Shown here piece after piece: positions 1-6,405 of a DNA stretch of 8,673 bases (within the stretch, counting starts at the first letter, position 1; each line of letters starts with the position of its first letter). The translations under genes were made by a program, and so were the position numbers. Where the stretch lies: contig CAYFQH010000062.1 of NCBI GenBank assembly GCA_964345215.1, positions 1 through 8,673 on the forward strand. Reading direction: 5' to 3'. The stretch is from CAYFQH01 sp964345215 (GTDB lineage Bacteria > Bacillota > Clostridia > Christensenellales > Aristaeellaceae). The notes below the pieces were generated by a model. That model saw only the letters and a list, made by a program, of their open reading frames with translations. It ran no database searches and was not told where the DNA came from.

Positions 1-60
1 CTGATTCAAGAGACGGAAACTTGTTTTAGCTGGTACTTTTATTAAACGTAAGAAGATAAA

Positions 61-100
61 ATATAAAAAAGAAGCTTTGTTATAAGCTTCTTTTTTATAT
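61..100 (-). terminator. Perfect 17-bp palindromic terminator after frlR
   Basis: The arms 61-77 (atataaaaaagaagctt) and 84-100 are exact reverse complements around a 6-nt loop. The GAAGCTT core is flanked by an A-run on one side and a T-run on the other, so it reads as an intrinsic terminator on both strands. It starts 8 nt after the frlR stop codon and closes the frl operon. Because it is symmetrical it could also stop transcription arriving from the left, which would fit a convergent gene beyond the window edge; that gene is not visible. Confidence 0.85.
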
Positions 101-108
101 AACAATAA

Positions 109-876
109 TCAATAGGGCAGACGGTTGGTCTGGCTGTACTCCAAGGTCATTTTAACCCTGGAAGCTAGGCAAAGGCCTGTAGATAGGTGGTTTGCCACAT
201 CTTCTTCATCACGAGTTACTTTTTCAATACAAAACAGGGCCTCGCCGACCTTACACTGCAGCAGCTGGGCTTCGTGCGGGCGGGCTACAGTAAAACTAAT
301 CTCCTTTTGCACTTTTACATTATTGTGCCCATATACTGTGCTCATTAATTTATAGGTGGAAGTATCTTCCGTTACCTTGTCTAGCATGCCAGGAAACCTG
401 TTTTCGGCATAAACCGACCGGTCCAGCATAATGGGTACTCCTTCTATAGACAGGGTACGGGTCAGTTCTGCTACAAGGGCATTTTTTGGTATTTCAAGCC
501 AGCGGGCCTCTTTGGACGTTGCGTTACGCCTGCTTTTTTGGTGAACGGTAATGTGGGAGTTTTTCCCCTCCTCGCTATAGCGCACCTTGCCAAAGCTGCT
601 AAACCCATCCAAGGCCATGGCATGAATAGTTACTTTTGGGGTGGCAACAAAAACGCCTTTTCCTTGTTTGGCTTCCAATAAGCCTTCTTCAATCAGTTCT
701 TTTGTAGCCCGGCGTACCGTAATACGGCTTACACCGTACTCTTCACACAGCTGTGCTTCGGTAGGCAAGCGCATGCCGGGCTGGTAGGTTCCCAGAGCAA
801 TGTCGGTGCGCAAATGGTTGGCCAGCTGCTCATAAAGGGGGCTGCTTGAGTCGGGTAAGAGCAAGTCGTTCGTCAA
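109..876 (-). CDS. frlR: GntR/UTRA-family transcriptional regulator, probable FrlR
   Basis: Probable ligand-responsive repressor of the upstream fructosamine operon. With the start used here the protein has 255 residues. An N-terminal winged helix-turn-helix of the GntR type spans about residues 12-78 (PLYEQLANHLRTDI, then LPTEAQLCEEYGVSRITVRR, then the wing EAKQGKGVFV). A UTRA ligand-binding domain follows at about 90-240 (LTRTLSIEGVPIMLDRSVY is typical). UTRA proteins (HutC subfamily) usually sense small sugar phosphates or related metabolites, so a phosphorylated fructosamine is a reasonable inducer; this is inference. The reading frame opens at a TTG at 894, but an AGGAGG at 883-888 lies inside that extension. 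It is 6 nt before a second TTG at 874-876, which I take as the true start. It is the last gene of the operon, 57 nt after frlD, so it is probably autoregulated. The family call is firm; the FrlR name rests on context. Confidence 0.88.
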   Translation of the reverse strand: MTNDLLLPDSSSPLYEQLANHLRTDIALGTYQPGMRLPTEAQLCEEYGVSRITVRRATKELIEEGLLEAKQGKGVFVATPKVTIHAMALDGFSSFGKVRYSEEGKNSHITVHQKSRRNATSKEARWLEIPKNALVAELTRTLSIEGVPIMLDRSVYAENRFPGMLDKVTEDTSTYKLMSTVYGHNNVKVQKEISFTVARPHEAQLLQCKVGEALFCIEKVTRDEEDVANHLSTGLCLASRVKMTLEYSQTNRLPY

Positions 877-882
877 AAAATC

Positions 883-888
883 CCTCCT
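883..888 (-). promoter_or_regulatory. Ribosome binding site that fixes the frlR start
   Basis: Read on the minus strand this is AGGAGG followed by GATTTT and then TTG at 876. The 6-nt spacing is ideal. The upstream TTG at 894 has no comparable Shine-Dalgarno sequence (only GGTAAAGGCC and similar upstream), so the shorter protein is favoured. Confidence 0.75.
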
Positions 889-933
889 GATCAAGGAAAC
901 TTATAATGAGGCCTTTACCCTTGCGCTTTCCTC

Positions 934-1797
934 CTAGGCATTATGCCATTGGTCGAAATCACGGCCTTGAGGCAAGGGCTTTCCATAGCCGAACCCGCCT
1001 TTTTCTTCACAGGTTTTGGCGGCGCACGTGGCCGCAAAGTCCAATGCATTTGCCATATGGCTATGATCAAAGTAGTGGGTTAGGAAACCTGCAATAAAGC
1101 TATCGCCGGCACCCATGGTGTCAATCACTTTGGCAGGCTTAATGCCTTGAAGAAAGCGCTTGACCTGCCCTGAGCGTTGCTGAGAAAAAAGGGCACCCTT
1201 GCTGCCTAAGGTAATGCCTACTACTTCTACACCGTAGCTGTGAACCTTGGCAATCAGGGCGTCAACTTGAGGGGTGGTTAACTCAGAACCGCTAAAAAAA
1301 GCAAAACGAATATAGGGGCACACGAGGGATAAATATTCTTCTTGGGTGTGATCGCTGGAAAAATCGAAAGAAATCTCACAAGCCTTTTGAAGAGTGGGCA
1401 ACTCATATTCGATTGAAGAATAGCACGAAGTATGGCAAATGTCAAATGCTTTAATATGCGCTAAGTCCTTTGGGGTCAAGCGAATACGAACAATATGTTG
1501 GGCCGTGTCCTTTGGACCGCCTACAAAAACCCTATCACCTTTGGGGGTTAATCGAACCCCTGGGTGACCCGAAAAAGCCTCTACTACCCGGGAACCGGCG
1601 TAGCTGATCCCTTCTTGGGTGAGAGCCCATTTGATATGTTCGGCTTCTTCATCATTTCCAAAAACACCCAGGTATGCAGCCTGTCCGCCGCTGCGTCTGC
1701 AGCCTACGGCCACGTTTACCGCATTACCTCCCGGGTAATAAATCCCCTCGTCTAAATAACAGTCAACCACGTTGTCTCCTACGGCAATTAAACGCAT
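934..1797 (-). CDS. frlD: PfkB-family carbohydrate kinase, fructoselysine 6-kinase (FrlD)
   Basis: ATP-dependent cytoplasmic kinase that phosphorylates C6 of a fructosamine such as fructoselysine, giving the substrate of FrlB. The 287-residue length is normal for the ribokinase/PfkB fold. The N-terminal substrate-side signature is at residues 6-30 (VGDNVVDCY, then PGGNAVNVAVG). The C-terminal signature VIDTMGAGDSFIAGFL lies at 224-239, with the catalytic base Asp232 in the GAGD anion hole. Both blocks resemble E. coli FrlD as I remember it, including the unusual short IGDN/VGDN start and DTMGAGDSFIAGFL, which makes FrlD more likely than a generic fructokinase. The ATG is preceded by AAAGGAGG with 9-nt spacing. 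The gene begins 20 nt after the frlM stop, so it belongs to the same transcript. The exact amine carried on the substrate (lysine or another amino acid) cannot be decided from sequence. Confidence 0.88.
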   Translation of the reverse strand: MRLIAVGDNVVDCYLDEGIYYPGGNAVNVAVGCRRSGGQAAYLGVFGNDEEAEHIKWALTQEGISYAGSRVVEAFSGHPGVRLTPKGDRVFVGGPKDTAQHIVRIRLTPKDLAHIKAFDICHTSCYSSIEYELPTLQKACEISFDFSSDHTQEEYLSLVCPYIRFAFFSGSELTTPQVDALIAKVHSYGVEVVGITLGSKGALFSQQRSGQVKRFLQGIKPAKVIDTMGAGDSFIAGFLTHYFDHSHMANALDFAATCAAKTCEEKGGFGYGKPLPQGRDFDQWHNA

Positions 1798-1817
1798 GTA
1801 ACAGTTCCTCCTTTATA

Positions 1818-2681
1818 TTAACCTTTTACGGCCCCAGCGGTCATGCCGCGTATAAACTGCTTTTGCATTAAAATAAAAACAATAATCATGGGAAGGGCGG
1901 ATATGGTTAAGCCTGCAAAAAGCAGAGAATAATCGGTGCTTAAAGCGTCTCTAAAAACCATAAGCCCTGATGGAATGGTTTTTAAGGCTTTTGAATCAAT
2001 AAAAATAATTGAAAAAAGGAATTCATTCCAGGCATAGTAAGCAATTAAAATGCCGCAGGTCATTAAAATAGGCTTTGCGATAGGCAAATAAATGTGGCGC
2101 AAAATCATAATGGAGGTGCAGCCGTCAATGGTGGCTGCCTCTTCCAGTTCCTTTGGCACGCTTAAAAAGTAGGAGCGGATTAAAAGCACGGTAAGGGGCA
2201 TACGGTAGGCGGCATAAGGTAAGATCATAGCCCAATAGGTATCGTGAATGCCCAGTTTTTGAATGATTTTATACAGGGGGATGAGCGTAACCTGGGGAGA
2301 GAGCATCATACCACCCATACACATTAAAAAAATCAGCTGGCTGCCTCTAAATCGGTAGCGGACAAGGGCGTAGCTTGTTAATACGGCAATGGTAATACAA
2401 AGGGCAATAGTGCATAAGGTAACAAATACACTGTTTAAAAAGTAGTTGGAAACGCCCATGTTCCATGCTTTTACATAGTTACCCCACTGAAATTTTGCGG
2501 GTATACCCCAGATATTCCTAAAAAACTCTCTTTCTGTTTTAAGGGAAGAGAGAACCATCCAAACCAGAGGATATAAAACGAGTAGAAAGTAAATGGTCAA
2601 TAAAATCACTGCAAAAACCATGCCCTTTGACCAGCGGCGCTGTTTTTGAGATTGATGGTGTTTATTTACATAAACCGACAC
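1818..2681 (-). CDS. frlM: ABC sugar-type transporter permease (MalG-like), probable FrlM
   Basis: Inner-membrane half of a carbohydrate-uptake-1 (CUT1) ABC importer, 287 residues. About six hydrophobic segments are visible, the first at roughly residues 21-46 after a basic cytoplasmic N-terminus (QSQKQRRWSKG). The EAA loop that docks to the ATPase is at 181-200: EAATIDGC, then LP. The C-terminus QFIRGMTAGAVKG is the classical MalG-type ending. The start is GTG at 2681, directly abutting the TAA of the upstream permease gene (TAA-GTG). A GGGGAGGTGG Shine-Dalgarno sequence lies inside the end of that gene, so the two permeases are probably translationally coupled and made in equal amounts. The substrate assignment (fructosamines) is inferred from the flanking frlB, frlO and frlD. 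The order matches frlM in B. subtilis. Confidence 0.85.
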   Translation of the reverse strand: MSVYVNKHHQSQKQRRWSKGMVFAVILLTIYFLLVLYPLVWMVLSSLKTEREFFRNIWGIPAKFQWGNYVKAWNMGVSNYFLNSVFVTLCTIALCITIAVLTSYALVRYRFRGSQLIFLMCMGGMMLSPQVTLIPLYKIIQKLGIHDTYWAMILPYAAYRMPLTVLLIRSYFLSVPKELEEAATIDGCTSIMILRHIYLPIAKPILMTCGILIAYYAWNEFLFSIIFIDSKALKTIPSGLMVFRDALSTDYSLLFAGLTISALPMIIVFILMQKQFIRGMTAGAVKG

Positions 2682-3599
2682 TTAGTCCACCTCCCCTGAG
2701 CGTGTGATGAATTTTTGAACGACAGCTAACCCCAGGCAAATGACCAACATCAATATGGCAATAGTCGAAGCATAACCCATTCTATCTTGCGTAAAGGCCA
2801 TGTTATACATATAAACCGACAAGGTAACCGAAGCGTTGCCCGGGCCGCCTTTGGTAAGAATATATACGTCGTTAAAAACCAAGAAAGCCCCAGACACGGT
2901 TGTAACCAAAGAGACAAAAAGCATTTCCCTTACCTGGGGTACGGTAATGCGAAAGAATAATTGCCGCCGGTTGGCACCATCAATTTCTGCTGCTTCATAT
3001 AAATCTTGAGGGATTTTTTGAATGGCCACGATAAAAAGCATAGCAGTATAACCCATAGAGTGCCATTGGGACATGGCGATAGTGGCATAAATGGCCGTAT
3101 TTGTTTTGCCGAGCCAGCCAGTTGCTACTTTTTTGCCTGTAATGAGGCTTAAAAACCCATTCAATAGTCCTTTGGGTGCATAAATTTGAGTAAAGAGCAT
3201 GGCCACAACGGTCATAGAAATTAAAACGGGAATAAAATACATGGTGCGGTAGGGGGTCGCAATTTTAGCAAAAAGCTTATCCTCCAGCAAAGAGGCAATA
3301 ATGAGGGAAATGAAAACTTGAAAAATAACGGAAATAATGCAGTACAAGGTGTTGTTCGTCAGGGCGGTTTTGATTGTTGGGTCGCTGATAAGGGTTCTTA
3401 GGTTATCCAAACCCACATAGGTGTGGGCTGATGAGAAGGCTGAAAATTTAAAGAACATGTAGTAAAAGTTTTGCAGAAGGGGCACATAGACGAACGTGCC
3501 CATTAACAAAACAACGGGAAGAACATAAACATAGGGAGCCAGTTGTTTTCTTATATTCTGTGCACGTCGTGTAGTGGTTGGCGTGGATGTTACTGCCAT
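2682..3599 (-). CDS. frlN: ABC sugar-type transporter permease (MalF/UgpA-like), probable FrlN
   Basis: Partner permease of the CUT1 importer, 305 residues. After a basic N-terminal tail (TTTRRAQNIRKQL), the first membrane segment runs about 21-45 (APYVYVLPVVLLMGTFVYVPLL), a pattern typical of the UgpA/LacF group. Further hydrophobic segments are near 85-105, 119-140, 167-192, 226-247 and 275-296. The EAA loop is at 202-221 (EAAEIDGANRRQLFFRITVP), complete with the conserved Gly208. The periplasmic-side motif TKGGPGNASVTLSVYMYNMAF near 249-269 is characteristic of this permease family. The ATG at 3599 follows AAGGGA with 8-nt spacing. The sequence just upstream runs straight into an assembly gap bordered by 19-bp repeats, so the promoter-proximal context of this gene is not fully known. 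Confidence 0.85.
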   Translation of the reverse strand: MAVTSTPTTTRRAQNIRKQLAPYVYVLPVVLLMGTFVYVPLLQNFYYMFFKFSAFSSAHTYVGLDNLRTLISDPTIKTALTNNTLYCIISVIFQVFISLIIASLLEDKLFAKIATPYRTMYFIPVLISMTVVAMLFTQIYAPKGLLNGFLSLITGKKVATGWLGKTNTAIYATIAMSQWHSMGYTAMLFIVAIQKIPQDLYEAAEIDGANRRQLFFRITVPQVREMLFVSLVTTVSGAFLVFNDVYILTKGGPGNASVTLSVYMYNMAFTQDRMGYASTIAILMLVICLGLAVVQKFITRSGEVD

Positions 3600-3621
3600 A
3601 CAATCATTCCCTTCCTATTAA

Positions 3622-3721
3622 NNNNNNNNNNNNNNNNNNNNNNNNNNNNNNNNNNNNNNNNNNNNNNNNNNNNNNNNNNNNNNNNNNNNNNNNNNNNNNN
3701 NNNNNNNNNNNNNNNNNNNNN
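3622..3721. other. Assembly gap of exactly 100 N
   Basis: Exactly 100 undetermined bases, the conventional length for a scaffold gap of unknown size, so the true distance is unknown. Left of the gap the sequence ends tcctattaa (3613-3621). Right of it a 19-bp tandem repeat begins with the same tcctattaa. The gap therefore most likely hides more copies of that repeat, or a multicopy element whose end carries it. Any open reading frame crossing these Ns is meaningless. Confidence 0.97.
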
Positions 3722-3797
3722 TCCTATTAAGTGACCAAAATCCTATTAAGTGACCAAAATCCTATTAAGTGGCCAAAATTCTGTAAAGGAACTAAAA
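3722..3797. repeat. 19-bp tandem repeat array at the gap edge (frlO-frlN intergenic)
   Basis: The unit is tcctattaagtgaccaaaa. Copies at 3722-3740 and 3741-3759 are identical. The copy at 3760-3778 has one change (gtggcc for gtgacc), and 3779-3797 (ttctgtaaaggaactaaaa) is a degenerate copy with 13 of 19 matches. A very weak fifth copy may follow at 3798-3816. The first nine bases also occur on the far side of the gap at 3613-3621, immediately before the frlN ribosome binding site. On the coding strand the unit is TTTTGGTCACTTAATAGGA. Since 19 is not a multiple of three, its TAATAG stops fall in every frame within three units, so it is non-coding. Copies are most alike next to the gap and decay away from it, as at the edge of a minisatellite. 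Confidence 0.92.
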
Positions 3798-3820
3798 TCC
3801 TCTTATCCGTTTAAAGGTGC

Positions 3821-3851
3821 TGTTGTAGGAGGCGTTAATCCTCCTACAACA
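3821..3851 (-). promoter_or_regulatory. Strong stem-loop downstream of frlO, without a T-tract
   Basis: Arms tgttgtaggagg (3821-3832) and cctcctacaaca (3840-3851) are perfect 12-bp complements with a 7-nt loop, starting 28 nt after the frlO stop. On the transcribed strand the stem is followed by GCACCTTTAAACGG rather than a run of T, so it does not look like a full intrinsic terminator. Stem-loops at this place in sugar ABC operons (between binding protein and permeases, as in malE-malF) are known to protect the upstream mRNA from 3' exonucleases and raise binding-protein levels. That role is inferred here. Confidence 0.7.
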
Positions 3852-3879
3852 AGCAAAGGTTGGTTTAAAAAGCGATGAA

Positions 3880-5154
3880 CTACTTGGTTTTAGCTTCTTT
3901 TACAGCTGCCTGCACACTTTCCATAACCTGCTGGGGGGTCATATCGCCGGTTAAAAGCAATTGGCCACCCTTCATAAAAGCAGAGGCAACGGTGGCATCT
4001 AAGGCATTATCTTGCCACAGGGTGGTACCGGAGGAATTTTGAATAAGTTCAACGGCTTCCAGCTGTTTAGGGTTTGCAATGCTTTCTTCATTTACAGCGC
4101 CCTTTACACAAGATAGTTCGCCGGTACGTTTTGTCATCAATGCGCCATTTTCTTGGCTGATGAAAAATTTTACAAAGGCTTGGGCAGCTTCCGGGTATTT
4201 GCACTCGGCAGAGATCATCATACCTTCGGGAGCGCCTTCTAACTCATCAGGATCACCTTTTCCATCGGGCAGGGCGGGCATATCAAAGAAGCTGAAATCA
4301 AATTCAGCATCGTCGGCCACATACTTAATTTCAGCCAATTGCATGTAGCACAAGGGGCTTTCGCCATCAATAAACTCGTTACGTGCATATTCATGGTCTA
4401 CGCTGTTAGGATCTTGGGTCATGTAGTTAGAAAGCTGCAGAAAACACTCCATGGTTTTAAGATAACCTTCGTCTGAAAAATCTCCTTCCAGAGCATAATC
4501 TTTGGCAACAACTTCCGGATCAACCATTCGCTGAACCAAGGTGCCCATATAGTGGGAAACCGCCCATTCAGCAGAGAAACCGGCGCTGATGGGGGCTTCA
4601 AATCCATCGGCTTTTAAGGCATCCAAAACGACAATAAACTCGTCCCAGGTGTTGGGCTCGGACAGACCGAGTTTTTCGAAAACGGTTTTATTATAAAAGA
4701 AAACTTTTCCATCCATTGACCAGGGAATACCGTACTGTTTGCCATCATATTCAAAGGGGCCCCACTGGCTTTCAACAATGTTGCCAGCCCAGTCGGGGTC
4801 AGCGGCGATCATGTCATCCAAAGCCAGTACACGGCCTGAGTTCACCAAGTTTTGGCCGAAGGTTCCGCTCCAGGACATAAATACATCAGGAATGTCGGAA
4901 GAACCTACAAGGACACGGATTTTTTCTTTGTAACTGTCGTTTAAAACAGGGTCGATTAATTGAATGTCAATATTGGGGTTGGCCTCTTCAAATTTGGCAA
5001 TCACTTCATCCATGTAAGGGCCTTTGGGCTCATTTGGCCAGCGATGGAAAAAGGTGATGGTTACCTTTTCTTCGGCCAGGCCAGGGGCCAGGAGGCTAAA
5101 CAGAGAGGCGATAATCAGGGTAGCAACCAACAGGGATTTTAATGTTTTTTTCAT
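3880..5154 (-). CDS. frlO: Extracellular solute-binding protein of ABC importer, probable FrlO
   Basis: Substrate-capturing protein of the fructosamine importer, 424 residues, family 1 sugar-type binding protein. The N-terminus is a Sec signal peptide: MKKTLKSLL, a hydrophobic core at about residues 8-23, and probable signal peptidase I cleavage after LAPGLA at residue 27. There is no lipobox cysteine, which is unusual for a monoderm Gram-positive binding protein. The mature part starts with KVTITFFHRWPNEPKG and continues with FEEANPNIDIQLI, the usual lobe-1 opening. Other family landmarks are DVFMSWSG near 87-94, FYNKTVFEKLGLSEPNTWDEF at about 153-173 and the late APEGMMISAECKYPEAAQAFVKFF region. 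The ATG follows GGAGGT with 8-nt spacing, 74 nt after frlB. Its place between the deglycase and the permeases matches B. subtilis frlO. The family is certain; the substrate is inferred from context. Confidence 0.87.
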   Translation of the reverse strand: MKKTLKSLLVATLIIASLFSLLAPGLAEEKVTITFFHRWPNEPKGPYMDEVIAKFEEANPNIDIQLIDPVLNDSYKEKIRVLVGSSDIPDVFMSWSGTFGQNLVNSGRVLALDDMIAADPDWAGNIVESQWGPFEYDGKQYGIPWSMDGKVFFYNKTVFEKLGLSEPNTWDEFIVVLDALKADGFEAPISAGFSAEWAVSHYMGTLVQRMVDPEVVAKDYALEGDFSDEGYLKTMECFLQLSNYMTQDPNSVDHEYARNEFIDGESPLCYMQLAEIKYVADDAEFDFSFFDMPALPDGKGDPDELEGAPEGMMISAECKYPEAAQAFVKFFISQENGALMTKRTGELSCVKGAVNEESIANPKQLEAVELIQNSSGTTLWQDNALDATVASAFMKGGQLLLTGDMTPQQVMESVQAAVKEAKTK

Positions 5155-5228
5155 AAACAGTGACCTCCATTATTATTATGTGGGTAGATGAGTGATAGGA
5201 ACGGTTGATCGTAATTGAAAAGGGTTGA

Positions 5229-6203
5229 TTAATATTCCATCCGCCACATGTAACGGCGTACGGAAAGCGGATGACCCCTGTGATCGGCCAGAGCATCGGC
5301 ATATAGCCGGGTAACAGCGTTCATTACAACAGGGGCAAAGTAACCCTGAAGGGCTTGGGGTATTCCTTCCATGTTAAATTCCTTGGCATCAACAGCTTCT
5401 ACGCAGTTAGAAAACTTTTTAGCAAAGGCCAGTGCCCGTTCATCAAGAGGCCTGGTTTCGCCGCTGTTTAAGAAAATCAGGAAGGGAACATCAAAGTCGG
5501 TTACTTCAAAAGGGCCGTGGAAATATTCGCCTGAGTGAATGGGTTGGGAGTGGATCCAAAGCATTTCCATTAGCAAACATTCGGCAAAAGAGTAGGCTAC
5601 GCCATAGCAGCCTCCGGAGGACATGGTATAAATTAAACTGTCCCGTTTGTGCTTTTTGCCGTATTCGTCAGCCCTGGTAAGCCAGGCTTTTTTGTTCAGG
5701 GGAATAAGGGTATCTAGTGCATCTACAGCCTCCATTCCTTGCTCATATTTTTTACTGGGGTTTAATACGTTCAGCACGCCAAAGGCCAATCGGTACAGCA
5801 TGCCGTTGTTTGATTCGGAAGGGTTGGATTCGGGGCCCCATGTGTATTCTAAACCATATTCTGCTTCTTCCCAAAGTTCGGAACCGGGTTTAAAAGAAAG
5901 ACAGATGGTTAAAGCACCCTTTTCCCTTGAGAAGGCGGTAGCTTTAACCGTTTCGGGGGTATTGCCGCTGTGGGAACAGGTTACAACCAAGCTGTTTTTC
6001 CCAAGGGCTTTAGGAGAGCGGTGAATAAATTCGTTTGAGGAGTAAACGGCAGACGGGATGGCTGTTTCCAGGTCAAACAGGTATTGAATAGGTTCAAAAA
6101 TAGCCTTTGAACCCCCGCATGCTACAAAGTAAACCTGTTGAATGTCCTTTTCCTTTACAGCCTCCAAGGCTTTGTTCAGCTGAAGTTGTTGGTTACTGTT
6201 CAT
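5229..6203 (-). CDS. frlB: SIS-domain sugar-phosphate deglycase, fructoselysine 6-phosphate deglycase (FrlB)
   Basis: Cytoplasmic enzyme that cleaves a 6-phosphofructosamine into glucose 6-phosphate and the free amino acid, the second catabolic step after FrlD. The 324 residues contain two SIS (phosphosugar isomerase) lobes. The first phosphosugar-binding loop is TCSHSGNTPETVKA at 75-88. The second lobe begins near 188 with DSLIYTMSSGGCYGVAYSFAE. Glu213 (LLMEML) and His229 (GEYFHGPFEV) are exactly 16 residues apart, the spacing of the catalytic Glu/His pair in GlmS (E488/H504) and of the pair reported for the deglycase FraB. The C-terminus HPLSVRRYMWRMEY fits FrlB-type proteins. The ATG is preceded by TTGGAGGAA. 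This is the first gene of the operon, behind a recognisable promoter. A glucosamine-phosphate isomerase or a FraB-type (fructose-asparagine) enzyme are alternatives, but the neighbouring frlD favours FrlB. Confidence 0.9.
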   Translation of the reverse strand: MNSNQQLQLNKALEAVKEKDIQQVYFVACGGSKAIFEPIQYLFDLETAIPSAVYSSNEFIHRSPKALGKNSLVVTCSHSGNTPETVKATAFSREKGALTICLSFKPGSELWEEAEYGLEYTWGPESNPSESNNGMLYRLAFGVLNVLNPSKKYEQGMEAVDALDTLIPLNKKAWLTRADEYGKKHKRDSLIYTMSSGGCYGVAYSFAECLLMEMLWIHSQPIHSGEYFHGPFEVTDFDVPFLIFLNSGETRPLDERALAFAKKFSNCVEAVDAKEFNMEGIPQALQGYFAPVVMNAVTRLYADALADHRGHPLSVRRYMWRMEY

Positions 6204-6230
6204 AATAGTTCCTCCAATTATATATTTTTA

Positions 6231-6264
6231 CTGTACGGTGAAAAGAAATGTTTCTCCGTTACAG
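6231..6264 (-). promoter_or_regulatory. Stem-loop in the frlB mRNA leader
   Basis: On the transcribed strand CTGTAACGG (6264-6256) pairs with CCGTACAG (6238-6231) with one bulged A. Inside the loop AGAAA can pair with TTTCT around a 2-nt spacer, which extends the hairpin. It lies about 47 nt after the predicted transcription start and about 27 nt before the frlB start codon. It is followed by TAAAAATATATAATTGGAGG, so it leaves the ribosome binding site open. It resembles a 5' mRNA-stabilising structure rather than an attenuator. No known riboswitch was recognised. Confidence 0.5.
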
Positions 6265-6276
6265 CAAAGCACTAAG

Positions 6277-6317
6277 ATATACTATATTATAATAAGATGT
6301 TATATAATGTTATGTTA
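6277..6317. promoter_or_regulatory. Candidate operator repeats for FrlR over the frl transcription start
   Basis: Two kinds of repeat sit just downstream of the -10 box. On the plus strand ATGTTAT occurs at 6297-6303 and 6307-6313, 10 bp apart, with ATGTTA again at 6312-6317. Further on, 6277-6287 is the short palindrome ATATA-C-TATAT, whose half-site resembles the GT.TA core reported for HutC-type GntR operators. Both positions would let a bound repressor block the start of transcription. The region is AT-rich, so chance repeats are likely. Confidence 0.35.
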
Positions 6318-6346
6318 ATAATACCGTAGGAAAAATACTTTATCAA
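6318..6346 (-). promoter_or_regulatory. Sigma-A type promoter of the frl operon
   Basis: On the minus strand TTGATA (6346-6341) and TATTAT (6323-6318) are separated by exactly 17 bp. Each hexamer differs from consensus at one position. The predicted start is near 6311, giving a leader of about 108 nt before frlB. The upstream sequence is rich in A and T. No other promoter was seen between here and frlR, so the six genes probably share it. Confidence 0.75.
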
Positions 6347-6405
6347 GGGTATTTTTTAGTTTTTACAATTAAATTTTATTCTTATTGTTTTTTATAAAAC
6401 AACAT

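Noticed and set aside
3543..3734. Plus-strand open frame running through the N gap
   Set aside because: It exists only because the Ns are translated as unknown residues; it overlaps frlN and the repeat array and has no ribosome binding site or recognisable protein.
3722..3797. CRISPR array
   Set aside because: The 19-bp units are directly contiguous with no unique spacers, are too short and too AT-rich for CRISPR repeats, and no cas gene is nearby.
5203..5229. Direct repeat ggttgat (5203-5209 and 5223-5229) between frlB and frlO
   Set aside because: Only 7 bp, one copy overlaps the frlB stop codon, and there is no associated promoter or hairpin; likely chance.
5096..5302. Minus-strand frame spanning the end of frlB and the start of frlO
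   Set aside because: It overlaps two confidently identified genes out of frame and has no family features.
6249..6263. Catabolite-responsive (cre-like) site TGTTTCTCCGTTACA near the frl leader
   Set aside because: The dyad is one base too long and the central CG is out of register with the cre consensus; it is better explained as part of the leader stem-loop.
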